DNA of 64,000 nucleotides from Ornithinimicrobium pekingense DSM 21552 (GTDB lineage Bacteria; Actinomycetota; Actinomycetes; Actinomycetales; Dermatophilaceae). A model generated the notes under the pieces. That model was not told where the DNA came from, ran no database searches, and was given only the letters and a program-made list of their open reading frames with translations. The translations under genes and the position numbers were made by a program. Below are positions 18,956 to 28,191 of the stretch, piece by piece (position 1 is the first letter of the stretch; every line of letters starts with the position of its first letter). The stretch lies in assembly GCF_000421185.1 (NCBI RefSeq), contig NZ_ATWJ01000008.1:310001-374000 (forward strand). The letters are read 5' to 3'.

Positions 18956-19719
18956 CGGCCCATCCCAGCGGGCCCGAGGGGGTGCTGTCCAGCGGTCGAC
19001 CCGGCGCGGCCACCGACCGGCTCGGCCAGCGCGAACGGCACGTAGAGCCGCTGGCCGACCACCTGCACCAGGTAGCGGGAGCGGCCACGCCGCACGACAC
19101 GCCCGGTGACGCCGTGGAACCGACCGGGCGCCGTGATCCGCAGCAGCGCACCGGGCGGCAGGACCCCCTGCCCGCGGTGCCCGACGGGCGGCGACCCCGG
19201 GCGCGCGGCGAGGCCGCGCAGCTGCTCCAGGGCCAGCGCGACCTCGCGCCCCAGCTCGTCGTGGCTGACCGCCCGCCCGTCGTGGGTCCACTGCAGGACG
19301 CGGTCGGGGTCGGGCACCGCGCGGCAGCGGGCGCACAGCAGCAGCCGCGCCGGCCGACGGTGGCGGTGGACGACGTGGCCGGCGACGCACCTGCCCTGCC
19401 ACCGGCCCGCCACGACCGGCTCCTCGGCGGTGTAGCACCGCTCGCCGGTGGCGCCGATGGCGCGGGCGCGGGCACGCCATACCCGGTCGTGGCCGTGCCG
19501 GGGCCCGACGAGCGCGTGCGCGACCTCGTGCAGCACCGTCTCGCGCACCTCCGCCTCCTCCTGCGCGGCCGCCAGCGCCCGGCTGAGGGTGATGCGGCGG
19601 TCGCTGAAGTGGCAGGCCCCGGCGCGCACGCGGGCCCGGTCGAAGTCGAAGGTCCAGTCGTGCAGGCCGTGCTCGTCCATCAGCGCTCGCGCCGTCCGCG
19701 CAGCCAGTGCCAGGTCCAC
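18952..19719 (-). CDS. SprT-like zinc metalloprotease domain protein
   Basis: 255 aa. The HExxH motif (HEVAHALVGPRHGHD, near 64) with a downstream His, and a Cys-containing ribbon (CVAGH...LLLCARC, about 110-135) match SprT-like (Spartan-related) proteins. The bacterial role is not settled. The C-terminal 90 residues form a small beta domain with no clear family. The GTG start is preceded at 7 nt by TACCAT (19732-19727) and lacks a Shine-Dalgarno: probably leaderless. Coupling to alpha-galactosidase by a 4-bp overlap seems metabolically unrelated. Confidence 0.8.
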   Translation of the reverse strand: MDLALAARTARALMDEHGLHDWTFDFDRARVRAGACHFSDRRITLSRALAAAQEEAEVRETVLHEVAHALVGPRHGHDRVWRARARAIGATGERCYTAEEPVVAGRWQGRCVAGHVVHRHRRPARLLLCARCRAVPDPDRVLQWTHDGRAVSHDELGREVALALEQLRGLAARPGSPPVGHRGQGVLPPGALLRITAPGRFHGVTGRVVRRGRSRYLVQVVGQRLYVPFALAEPVGGRAGSTAGQHPLGPAGMGR

Positions 19720-19772
19720 ACCGACGATGGTAGGAGCACCGTGCGACAGTTCCCCGGCGTTATGGTCGGCGT

Positions 19773-20159
19773 GTGAACCTAGAGAAGGTCGTCTTCGGAT
19801 TCTTCGTGCTCCTGGCGGCGACGCTGAACTTCGGCTACGTCATCGGCGAGATCGACAACCCCGCGCTGCACAACGTCTACGAGCTCTACGCGGCGGTCGC
19901 GGTCAACATCATCGCCACGATCCTGAAGTTCGGCGACCGCACCCAGATCGGCGCCGTGCACCTGGCGACAAGCCTGGTGGCCAGCATCCAGCTGATCATC
20001 GCCGCGCTGGTGTGGATCTGGGGCTCGCACGTCGACTCCGGCGGCCTGACGGGCCAGCACATGGCCAGCGTGGTCTCGATCGCGGCCGGCGCGCTGCTGG
20101 CCAACATCGTCTCGGTCATCCTGCTGGTGGTCGAGACCGTCTCCTTCCGGCGCCGCTGA
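19773..20159 (+). CDS. DUF6394 small membrane protein
   Basis: 128 aa with four hydrophobic segments (about 5-25, 35-55, 65-90, 100-125). The first residues MNLEKVVFGFF and the C-terminal RRR tail are as in DUF6394. It sits 21 bp before a two-RCK K+ channel gene and is probably co-transcribed, so it may be a channel accessory. TATGGT (19761-19766) lies six nucleotides before the GTG and there is no Shine-Dalgarno: probably leaderless. Confidence 0.8.
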   Translation: MNLEKVVFGFFVLLAATLNFGYVIGEIDNPALHNVYELYAAVAVNIIATILKFGDRTQIGAVHLATSLVASIQLIIAALVWIWGSHVDSGGLTGQHMASVVSIAAGALLANIVSVILLVVETVSFRRR

Positions 20160-20180
20160 GCGCCCCGGCGCCTCCCGACC

Positions 20181-21938
20181 ATGGTCAACCTCCTGCAGCT
20201 GCTCCCCCGGGGCAAGCAGGCGCGCACCCGCCCTGACTCGTTGAGGCGCGTCCGGGTGGAGGTGCCCCGCGAGCCCCCCGCCACCGACGCGGTCTTCCTC
20301 GTGCTGCGTCGGATGCGGATGCCGCTGGTCGTGGTCGTCGGGGTCTTCGCGGTCATGACCTTCGGGCTGTCGGTCATGCCCGGCACCGAGGAGAACCCCG
20401 AGCCCCTCACCGTCTTCGACGCCTTCTACGTCATCAGCTACACCGGGCTGACAATCGGCTACGGCGAGGTCCCGCACGAGTTCTCCTACATGCAGCGGGT
20501 CTGGGTGACGCTGACGATCTACGCCAGCGTCATCGCCTGGTCCTACAGCATCGCCTCCCTGCTGGCCCTCGCCCAGGAGGTGACCTTCCGCCGCTCCATC
20601 CAGCTGCAGCGCTTCAGCCGCAAGGTCCGCGGGATGCGCGAGCCGTTCGTGCTGGTCGTGGGCTACGGCCAGGCCGGTGAGGCCGTCTGCCGCGCCCTCG
20701 ACGACCAGGGACGGGCCTTCGTGGTCCTCGACAACGACCCCGAGCGGGTCCAGCGGCTCGCGCTCGACGGCTACAGCACCGACGTGCCGGGGTTCGCGGC
20801 CAGCGGTCGCGACCCGCGGATGCTCGGCCTCGCCGGGCTGGGCCACGACCAGTGCGAGGCGGTGCTCGCCCTGACGAGCAGCGACGAGACCAACCTGTCG
20901 GTGGTCATGAACGTCAACCTGCTGCGCCCCGAGCTCATGGTCATCGCCCGCTCCAGCGAGCGCGAACAGGCCCAGCAGATGCACGACTTCGCCGCGGACG
21001 TCGTCATCAACCCCTTCGACCGCTACGGCGCCTACCTCGTCATGGCGCTGCGCCGACCCGCCGGCTTCCGGCTCGCGTCGTGGCTGATGAGCCCGCGCGG
21101 CACCGAGCTGCCGCACAAGCTGGAGCACCTCACGGACGGCCACTGGGTCGTGTGCGCCGACGGCACCTTCGGCTTCGAGGTGACCCGTGACCTGGAGAGC
21201 GCGGGCCTGGACGTGGTGCTCGTCGACCCTGCCGACGGCCGCCCGGACGTCACCGACGCCGTCGGCTTCATCGCCGGCGCCGAGTCCGACATCGTCAACA
21301 TGGCGATGGCGGCGCACGCCCGGATCGAGAACGACGACCTGTTCATCGCGATCCGGCAGAACTCCGCGGTCAACGCCGCCCCGCTGCGCGCCTTCGACGC
21401 CGACTCGGTCTTCGTGCCCACCGAGCTGCTGGCCCGCGAGGCGGTGGCCCGGATCACCTCGCCCAACTACTGGAGCTTCATCGACCACGTGCTGCACGAG
21501 GACGACGAGTGGGACGCCCAGGTCATGGACGAGATCGTCGCCGCGGTGGGCGACGAGGCGCCGGTGAGCATCCGGCTCGACCTCGACCAGACGCACGCAC
21601 CGGCGGCCCTGCGGTGGATGCGCACCCGGGAGATGACGGTCGGCGACCTGCTGCGCGACCCGGACGACCGGGAGACCCTGCTCGCGGCATACCCGGCGGT
21701 GCTGGTGCGGGAGGGACGCCGCATCTTCACGCCCGAGCGTGAGATGGCCCTGGAGCCCGGGGACGTGCTCCTGCTGCTCGGGCGGGACCAGGACCTGCAG
21801 GTCGCGCAGGAGACGCTCTTCCACGACTCGATGGTGGAGTACGTGGTGACCGGTCAGGAGGTCGCCACCTCCTGGGTCGTCCGCCAGCTGCAGCAGTGGC
21901 GCGGGCGGCGCAGCGCCCGGCCGGCGCAGCGCGGCTGA
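20181..21938 (+). CDS. Potassium channel protein with RCK (TrkA-N/TrkA-C) domains
   Basis: 585 aa. Two membrane segments (about 48-68 and 110-135) flank a pore loop with the selectivity filter TIGYGE (near 96). Cytoplasmic TrkA-N domain with GYGQAGEAVCRAL (near 160) and a second NAD-binding-like half (about 315-420), then a C-terminal TrkA-C domain (about 500-560). The channel should pass K+ under control of nucleotide binding at the RCK ring. The ATG at 20181 has no strong Shine-Dalgarno but follows the DUF6394 stop closely. The protein ends in a basic R/A tail. Confidence 0.9.
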   Translation: MVNLLQLLPRGKQARTRPDSLRRVRVEVPREPPATDAVFLVLRRMRMPLVVVVGVFAVMTFGLSVMPGTEENPEPLTVFDAFYVISYTGLTIGYGEVPHEFSYMQRVWVTLTIYASVIAWSYSIASLLALAQEVTFRRSIQLQRFSRKVRGMREPFVLVVGYGQAGEAVCRALDDQGRAFVVLDNDPERVQRLALDGYSTDVPGFAASGRDPRMLGLAGLGHDQCEAVLALTSSDETNLSVVMNVNLLRPELMVIARSSEREQAQQMHDFAADVVINPFDRYGAYLVMALRRPAGFRLASWLMSPRGTELPHKLEHLTDGHWVVCADGTFGFEVTRDLESAGLDVVLVDPADGRPDVTDAVGFIAGAESDIVNMAMAAHARIENDDLFIAIRQNSAVNAAPLRAFDADSVFVPTELLAREAVARITSPNYWSFIDHVLHEDDEWDAQVMDEIVAAVGDEAPVSIRLDLDQTHAPAALRWMRTREMTVGDLLRDPDDRETLLAAYPAVLVREGRRIFTPEREMALEPGDVLLLLGRDQDLQVAQETLFHDSMVEYVVTGQEVATSWVVRQLQQWRGRRSARPAQRG

Positions 21939-21953
21939 CCGGTCGCGGTCAGC
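21934..21953. terminator. Hairpin between convergent genes
   Basis: GCTGACCG (21934-21941), loop GTCG, CGGTCAGC (21946-21953): a perfect 8-bp stem between the K+ channel stop and the convergent hypothetical gene. There is no T-tract, so termination in either direction is plausible but not certain. Confidence 0.4.
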
Positions 21954-22464
21954 GGTTGCGCAGGGTGACCAGGTGCCCCACGACCTGGGGCACCCAGCCC
22001 GTCTCGCGGCGCATCCAGCGCACGGCGACCAGGTTGGCCGGCACCACGACGAAGTCCCCCGCCACGACGGCCAGGTCGGTGCCGAAGACGTCGGTGGCCA
22101 CCTCCCAGGCCAGGTCGGTGTGCCGGTGCAGGTGCTCCCCCACGGCCACGGCGTAGCGCGCCACGATCTCGTCGTGGTCGCTGCCGCCGCTGCTCACCCA
22201 GCGCGCGAGCGCGCGGTCCAGGCCGGCCCCGACGGACTCGAGGTCGTCGACGTCGACCCCCTCGGCCTCCAGGGCCGCCAGCAGGGAGTCGATGCGGGCA
22301 CGCTCCTCCTCCCGCAGCCGGCGGGACTCCGGCTTGAGCGGCAGCTCCTCCGACGGGGTGTCACCGGTGTCCGGCAGCACGCGGACCCGAGGCTCGCGCG
22401 CCTCCTCGGCGTCGTCCTCGTCCTTGCGGCGGGCGGCGCCCTTGATGCGGTCGAAGAGGCCCAT
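21949..22464 (-). CDS. Conserved hypothetical protein, weakly DUF3806-like
   Basis: 171 aa, soluble and acidic. The N-terminal 60 residues are charged and probably flexible (MGLFDRIKGAARRKDEDD start). The C-terminal 90 residues form a compact domain (AVGEHLHRHTDLAWEVATD, VVPANLVAVRW) that reminds me of DUF3806; this is a weak call. TACCCT (22476-22471) ends six nucleotides before the ATG with no Shine-Dalgarno, again suggesting a leaderless message. Confidence 0.65.
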   Translation of the reverse strand: MGLFDRIKGAARRKDEDDAEEAREPRVRVLPDTGDTPSEELPLKPESRRLREEERARIDSLLAALEAEGVDVDDLESVGAGLDRALARWVSSGGSDHDEIVARYAVAVGEHLHRHTDLAWEVATDVFGTDLAVVAGDFVVVPANLVAVRWMRRETGWVPQVVGHLVTLRNR

Positions 22465-22519
22465 CTGCCCAGGGTATGGCGATCGCGCGCGGCGTGCCTG
22501 CCGGCGTCCGGACGTGCGT

Positions 22520-22563
22520 CGTCCCGCGGAGCCGCCGATCGGGGTCGGCGGCTCCGCGGGACG
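22520..22563 (-). terminator. Strong hairpin after the rpf gene
   Basis: A 19-bp perfect stem: left arm 22520-22538, six-base loop, right arm 22545-22563. It lies 18 bp downstream of the Rpf stop codon. No U-run follows, which is common for actinobacterial terminators. Confidence 0.65.
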
Positions 22564-22580
22564 TCACGGGGCGGAGGGGG

Positions 22581-23447
<867 letters not shown>

Positions 23448-23634
23448 TCACGGACGGGGACGACAGGGACAGGGTTCGACAGGACGGGTCAGAGGGTGAC
23501 TCCGGGTCTCACGTCGACCTGTCCACACTGCGGGTGGTCCACGGGGCCTGGCAAATCGAGACTTCCACAGAATTCCCAGAATACGTCGTGATCGTTTCGT
23601 GATAAGCCGCTGAACTGCTCTTCGAGCAGCCGTC

Positions 23635-23650
23635 CGTGATCTGCATCACA
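23635..23650. promoter_or_regulatory. Crp/GlxR-type binding site
   Basis: C-GTGA-N6-TCAC-A: both half-sites of the consensus TGTGA-N6-TCACA are exact in their GTGA/TCAC cores. The centre is about 71 bp upstream of the rpf start predicted from TATTCT (23583-23578), a class I activator distance. It could also affect the chaperone gene on the other side. Confidence 0.6.
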
Positions 23651-23686
23651 TCTGGCGCTGCGGTCGCTGACCGCCCTCCCGCCGGG

Positions 23687-23729
23687 CTTGACGTGCGTCA
23701 AGGAACCGCGCCGCGGTTCTGCCTAGCGT
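23687..23729 (+). promoter_or_regulatory. Palindromic operators and promoter of the metal chaperone/ATPase pair
   Basis: CTTGAC-GTGC-GTCAAG (23687-23702) is followed at once by GAACCGCG-C-CGCGGTTC (23703-23719), a perfect 8-bp inverted repeat lying where the -35/spacer should be for -10 TAGCGT (23724-23729). The arrangement suits a metal-sensing repressor or activator, but no regulator gene is adjacent. CTAGCGTG around the -10 is repeated exactly in the putative oxidase promoter (minus strand, 35618-35611). Confidence 0.45.
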
Positions 23730-23778
23730 GCAGACATCAGCCCCCCACGGGGATGTCCGAGGACCGAAAGGACCTGCC

Positions 23779-24018
23779 ATGAGCACCACCGCCAGCACCA
23801 CCACGACGACCGTCCTGCGCGCCGAGGGGTTCTCCTGCCCCTCCTGCGTCGCCAAGATCGAGAAGCAGGTCCGCCGGCTGGCCGGCGTGGTGTCCGTCAG
23901 GGTGCACTTTGCCTCCGCCCGCGTCGAGGTCGTGCACGACTCCTCCGTGGTGAGCGTCGAGGACCTCGTCGCGGCCGTCGCGAGGGCCGGCTACACCGCC
24001 CGGCCCGCCGCGTTCTGA
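23779..24018 (+). CDS. Heavy-metal-associated (HMA) domain chaperone
   Basis: 79 aa, one ferredoxin-like HMA domain. The metal-binding motif is GFSCPSC (near 19-25), the expected CxxC. It would carry Cu(I), or another soft metal, to the P1B ATPase encoded 28 bp downstream, which lacks its own HMA domain. The ATG at 23779 has AAAGGA upstream; an in-frame ATG 51 bases earlier lies before this site and is rejected. Confidence 0.85.
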   Translation: MSTTASTTTTTVLRAEGFSCPSCVAKIEKQVRRLAGVVSVRVHFASARVEVVHDSSVVSVEDLVAAVARAGYTARPAAF

Positions 24019-24046
24019 GACTTGCCGACCGAGAGGAGGAACGAAC

Positions 24047-26026
24047 GTGCATTCCGTCCAGGCGTTGTCCGTCCACCGTCGGTGGGCCGTCCCGGGGGTC
24101 TCCGGGCTGCTGATCCTGACCTCGCTGGTCATCGACCGGCTCGGCGGACAGCCGGGCTGGGGCGACGCGCTCATGATCGCCGCGGCCGTGGTCGCCGGGA
24201 CACCGGTCGTGCTCTCGGCCGTGCGGGCCCTGTCGGCGAGGGTGGTCGGCATCGACCTGCTCGTGTCCGTCGCGGCGGGAGGAGCCGTCGTCATCGGCGA
24301 GCACTGGGAGGCCGCCGCGGTGACCTTCCTCTTCGCGGTCGGCCACGCCCTCGAGGCGGCGACGCTGAGCCGGACACGCTCGGCGCTGGCCGAGCTGGTC
24401 GCGGTCGCCCCCGCCGTCGCCGTCGTCCTGCGCGACGGCCACCAGGTCGAGGTGCCGGCGGCGACGGTTCTGACCGGGGAGACCGTGCTGGTCAAGAGCG
24501 GTGCGAAGGTCCCCGTGGACGGCCTGGTGGCCGGTGGCAGCGGCGCGCTCGACGAGGCGTCCATCACCGGGGAGTCCATCCCGGTCGAGAAGACCGAGGG
24601 CGACCGGGTCTACGCCGGCACGGTCTCCACCGGCGGGTTCCTCCAGGTGGTCGCCACCGGTGTCGGGGCCGACACCACGCTGGCGCGGATCATCCACCGC
24701 GTCGAGGAGGCGCAGGACGCACGGGCGCGGACCCAGGCGTTCATGGACCGCTTCTCCGCCTGGTACACCCCAGCGATCATCGGCCTCGCCGTCGTCCTGG
24801 GGCTGCTCGCCCGGGACGTCGTGCTGGCGCTGACGCTGCTGGTCATCGCCTGCCCCGGGGCCCTGGTCATCTCCATCCCCGTCTCGGTCGTCGCCGGGAT
24901 CGGCCGCGGCGCCAAGGACGGCATCCTGATCAAGGGCGGGGAGTTCCTCGAGACCTCGGCCCGCATCGACGCGGTCGCGCTGGACAAGACCGGCACGCTC
25001 ACCGAGGGCCGGCCGCAGGTGACCGACGTCGTCCCGCTCGCCCCCGGTATGACGCACGACGACCTCCTGCGCCTCGCCGCCCGGGCGGAGGCCGGGTCGG
25101 AGCACCCGCTCGCGCGTCCGCTCCTGAGGACCGCGGCGGCGGCCGGCCTGGCGGTTCCCGGCCTGCCCGAGCACACCGAGCCGGTCCCCGGCAAGGGAGT
25201 CGTCGCCACCCTCGACGGGCAGCGCGTCGCCGTCGGCAGCCTGGCGCTCCTGGCGCAGGAGCGGGACCGCGCCGGCCTCGTGAGCGGCGCGCGCGACCGC
25301 TCCCGGGCGGCCGAGGTCGTCGACCGGCTGGCGGCCGCGGGCCGGACGCCGATGGTGGTCGCCCGCGACGGTCAGGTCCTCGGTGTGGTCGCCGTCGCCG
25401 ACCGTGTCCGCCGCGACGCGGCCGAGATGGTCCGGCGCCTCCACGCAGCGGGCGTGCGCACCGTCGTCATGCTCACCGGCGACGTGGAGCCGGTCGCCAG
25501 GGCGGTGGCGGCGCAGGTCGGGGTCGACGAGGTCCGCGCCGGTCTGCTGCCCGAGGACAAGCTCGAGGCGGTCGCCGACCTGCAGCGGCGGGGGCACACC
25601 GTGGCCATGGTCGGTGACGGCGTCAACGACGCCCCCGCGCTCGCCACCGCCGACATCGGGGTCGCGATGGGGGCGGCCGGCACGGCCGTCGCGGTCGAGA
25701 CCGCGGACATCGCCCTGATGACCGACGACCTGCTCCGGCTGCCCGAGGCGGTCTCCCTCGCCCGGCGCACCGTGCGCACCATGCGTCAGAACATCGTCGT
25801 GGCGCTGCTCACGGTGGGCCTGCTGATGGTCGGCGTGCTGCTCGGCGGCGTGACCATGGCGGTGGGGATGCTCGTCCACGAGCTCTCGGTGCTCGTCGTC
25901 ATCGTCAACGCCATGCGGCTGCTGCGACGGTCAGCCGGCGGGCGGGTCGGCCACGTCGATGTCGACGCTGAAGCTGGTCTGCTGCGACCGGCCGAGCGTG
26001 TCGACCTGCAGCGTCCACGTGCCTGA
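24047..26026 (+). CDS. P1B-type heavy-metal-transporting ATPase with CPG motif
   Basis: 659 aa. All P-type landmarks are present: TGES actuator loop (near 176), CPG in the transmembrane metal site (C269-P270-G271), phosphorylation motif DKTGT (from D313) and GDGVNDAP hinge (near 525). No N-terminal HMA domain; the upstream 79-aa protein probably supplies it. CPG replaces the usual CPC of Cu/Zn pumps, so metal choice is open; the last helix ends HELSVLVVIVNAMRLL. AGGAGGA precedes the GTG start. Its last 96 bp overlap the convergent CopC-CopD gene, so the 31-residue tail may be poorly constrained. Confidence 0.88.
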   Translation: MHSVQALSVHRRWAVPGVSGLLILTSLVIDRLGGQPGWGDALMIAAAVVAGTPVVLSAVRALSARVVGIDLLVSVAAGGAVVIGEHWEAAAVTFLFAVGHALEAATLSRTRSALAELVAVAPAVAVVLRDGHQVEVPAATVLTGETVLVKSGAKVPVDGLVAGGSGALDEASITGESIPVEKTEGDRVYAGTVSTGGFLQVVATGVGADTTLARIIHRVEEAQDARARTQAFMDRFSAWYTPAIIGLAVVLGLLARDVVLALTLLVIACPGALVISIPVSVVAGIGRGAKDGILIKGGEFLETSARIDAVALDKTGTLTEGRPQVTDVVPLAPGMTHDDLLRLAARAEAGSEHPLARPLLRTAAAAGLAVPGLPEHTEPVPGKGVVATLDGQRVAVGSLALLAQERDRAGLVSGARDRSRAAEVVDRLAAAGRTPMVVARDGQVLGVVAVADRVRRDAAEMVRRLHAAGVRTVVMLTGDVEPVARAVAAQVGVDEVRAGLLPEDKLEAVADLQRRGHTVAMVGDGVNDAPALATADIGVAMGAAGTAVAVETADIALMTDDLLRLPEAVSLARRTVRTMRQNIVVALLTVGLLMVGVLLGGVTMAVGMLVHELSVLVVIVNAMRLLRRSAGGRVGHVDVDAEAGLLRPAERVDLQRPRA

Positions 26027-27550
26027 CGAGGGAAGGCTGACGGCGGGGGCCACCCAGTGGCTCCCCGCCAGCGGCTCCAGCTCCACCGGGCGCGGGGGCA
26101 GGTCGCCCCGGACGACCGTGGCCGAGGCCACGTCGACGCTTCGCGGTGACCCGACCCGGTCGAAGAAGGTCAGGTGGATGGCGTTGTCGCCGCTGCGGCT
26201 CGGCGTGACCAGCACCGAGACCGTGCCGCCCTCGTCGGTGGCGCTCACCTCGAAGGGCTGCGGCTGCAGCGACTCCCGGGCCGGCACCGTGTCCACGAGC
26301 AGCGCCGTCGTGCCCAGGACGAGCGCGGCGACGGCGAGCTCGCCCCGGGCGGTGCGGAACAGCTGCCCGGACGAGGCGACGGTGGCGAGCAGGCGGGACC
26401 GCTGCCACCATCCCAGCAGCACCACCCCGGCGACGAGGACCAGCTTGACCAGCAGCGTCGCGCCGTAGCGCGTCGACAGCAGCGTCCCGGGGGCCATCCC
26501 GCTCTGCAGCAGGGCGGAGACCGCACCGCTGACGGTCACGGTGACCACCGCCGCCAGCGCCAGCGCGGAGAACCGGCGCACCGCCCGCGCCACGCCGTCC
26601 TCGGCCCCACCCTCCTGCGGCGCGAGCACCAGGGCGAGCGCGGCCACCCCACCGATCCACACGGCCGCGGCGGCGTGGTGGACGACGTCGGTCACGACCG
26701 CGACCGCCGGCACGGCCGAGGTCCACGGGTGACCGGACAGGCCCAGCGCGACCATGGCCGTGAGCACCGCCGCGCCCGCCAGGGGAACGGCATACCTGCT
26801 CCGCCACGCCAGGGCGGCGACGAGGGCGAGGACCCCGGCGAGTACCCGCACCCCGTCCAGCAGGCCCGCGCGCGTGCCGAGCACGGCGTCGCCGAGCAGC
26901 GGCAGCACCTCCAGGACCGGGCGGGCCGAGGCGTCGGCGACGTGGACGAGCAGCTTGGCGCAGGCTCCGACCAGGAGCGCGACGGCGGCAGCGCGGGCCA
27001 GCCGCGCCGCGCGGGACGAGCCCAGTCCCGCCCACGGGGCGGCCGCGCGCAGCACCACGAGACCGCCGAGCACCGTCGTGCCCGCGAGCAGCGCCCACCG
27101 GGCCAGCCACCGGGTCGTGGTCAGGGCCGCCGGGTCGGTGCCCGCCACCTCCACGGCCCCGCTGCGCGCGCCGACGTGGTAGACGAAGGTGCCCGAGAGC
27201 ACGTGCGAGTCGGCGGACACGACCGTCCAGGCGACGGTGAAGGTCCCTGTCGCGCCGCTCGCGGCGCCGATGCCGGCGGTGACGACGGTCCCGCCCTCAC
27301 GGCTCTGCGTGCCGCCGTCGACACGCTGCCCGTCGGGGCCGAAGACCCGCACCCCGCCGAGGTCGACCCCCACCGGTTCGCTGAAGCGCAGCGTCACCGC
27401 CTCCGGGCCCACGTCGTAGAGGGCGTCGGCGACCGGGTCGGAGGAGACGAGCGAGGCGTGCGCCTGGGCGGGTCCCGCGAGGACGGCCAGGGGCAGCAGC
27501 AGAAGGGCGAGCAGGAGCGTGAGCCTGGCACCCAGGCGCGTCAGGACCAC
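25931..27550 (-). CDS. CopC-CopD fusion with C-terminal YtkA-like domain
   Basis: 539 aa. Signal peptide with AQA cleavage leaves HASLVSSDP, the N-terminal His of CopC, with a later SHVLSGTFVYHV segment supplying the second His pair. CopD membrane domain of about eight helices (about 145-430), then a YtkA-like beta domain (about 440-535). CopC/CopD proteins bind copper outside and pass it across the membrane. The GTG start at 27550 is 8 bp after the Met-rich gene stop, whose TGA overlaps a GAGGG ribosome site. Third gene of the oxidase operon. It converges on, and overlaps by 96 bp, the P1B ATPase gene. Confidence 0.88.
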   Translation of the reverse strand: MVLTRLGARLTLLLALLLLPLAVLAGPAQAHASLVSSDPVADALYDVGPEAVTLRFSEPVGVDLGGVRVFGPDGQRVDGGTQSREGGTVVTAGIGAASGATGTFTVAWTVVSADSHVLSGTFVYHVGARSGAVEVAGTDPAALTTTRWLARWALLAGTTVLGGLVVLRAAAPWAGLGSSRAARLARAAAVALLVGACAKLLVHVADASARPVLEVLPLLGDAVLGTRAGLLDGVRVLAGVLALVAALAWRSRYAVPLAGAAVLTAMVALGLSGHPWTSAVPAVAVVTDVVHHAAAAVWIGGVAALALVLAPQEGGAEDGVARAVRRFSALALAAVVTVTVSGAVSALLQSGMAPGTLLSTRYGATLLVKLVLVAGVVLLGWWQRSRLLATVASSGQLFRTARGELAVAALVLGTTALLVDTVPARESLQPQPFEVSATDEGGTVSVLVTPSRSGDNAIHLTFFDRVGSPRSVDVASATVVRGDLPPRPVELEPLAGSHWVAPAVSLPSSGTWTLQVDTLGRSQQTSFSVDIDVADPPAG

Positions 27551-27558
27551 GTCGGCCC

Positions 27559-28191
27559 TCAGTGGCCCTCGTGCCCGCCGCCGCCCGGGCCGCCACCCAC
27601 GTCGACGTGGACCGGGCGGCCCTCCGTGCCGAGGCGGAACTGTGCGGCGCCCGTGCTGCTCGGGACCTCGAAGATGACCACGCCGTTGATCATGGCACCC
27701 GGGAGCAGGCTCTCGTCGCCCAGCAGCGCCAGGTAGGGGGGATAGGTCACCCCGTCCGCGGTCAGCGACGTCGCTCCCGCCGGGAAGGACATCCCGGACT
27801 CCCCGGCGGTGACCACGAGCTCGACCGCGACCCGCTTGGACCCCTCGGGGACGGCGTCGGACATCATCGCCGACATCGCCGGCATCTGCATGCCCAGCGC
27901 CGCGAAGCTGTCGGCGTCGTCGGGGTGCATGAGCATCATCGGGTCCGGTGTGGTCCAGGCCTGGGTCACGACGAAGCGACCCCCGTCGTGGGCCACCTCG
28001 GTGTCGACGAGCGCCCTGCCCTGCCCGGCCGTCTGCCCCCAGAGGGTGAGCAGGGCCAGGACGAGCACCCCCAGCACCACCCCCGCCCACGCCAGCCCCC
28101 GCCGCGGGGCGGGGGTGGCGCGAGCCGGCGTCACGGGCGCCGCCGGAGCACGCGCGGGCTGTCGCGTCGTGCTGTCAGTTGAGGAGGTCAT
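27559..28191 (-). CDS. Met-rich membrane-anchored extracytoplasmic protein, putative copper binder
   Basis: 210 aa: a P/A-rich cytoplasmic tail (1-32), one membrane helix (33-51) and an outside beta domain. Two Met clusters, PMMLMH (84-89) and MQMPAMSAMM (101-110), and the C-terminal HEGH are typical Cu(I)/Cu(II) ligand patterns. No family is recognised. The ATG at 28191 overlaps the oxidase stop by 17 bp, and CopC-CopD follows 8 bp after its stop, so the three are one operon. It may hand copper to the giant oxidase or to CopC; this is inferred from context. Confidence 0.7.
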   Translation of the reverse strand: MTSSTDSTTRQPARAPAAPVTPARATPAPRRGLAWAGVVLGVLVLALLTLWGQTAGQGRALVDTEVAHDGGRFVVTQAWTTPDPMMLMHPDDADSFAALGMQMPAMSAMMSDAVPEGSKRVAVELVVTAGESGMSFPAGATSLTADGVTYPPYLALLGDESLLPGAMINGVVIFEVPSSTGAAQFRLGTEGRPVHVDVGGGPGGGGHEGH

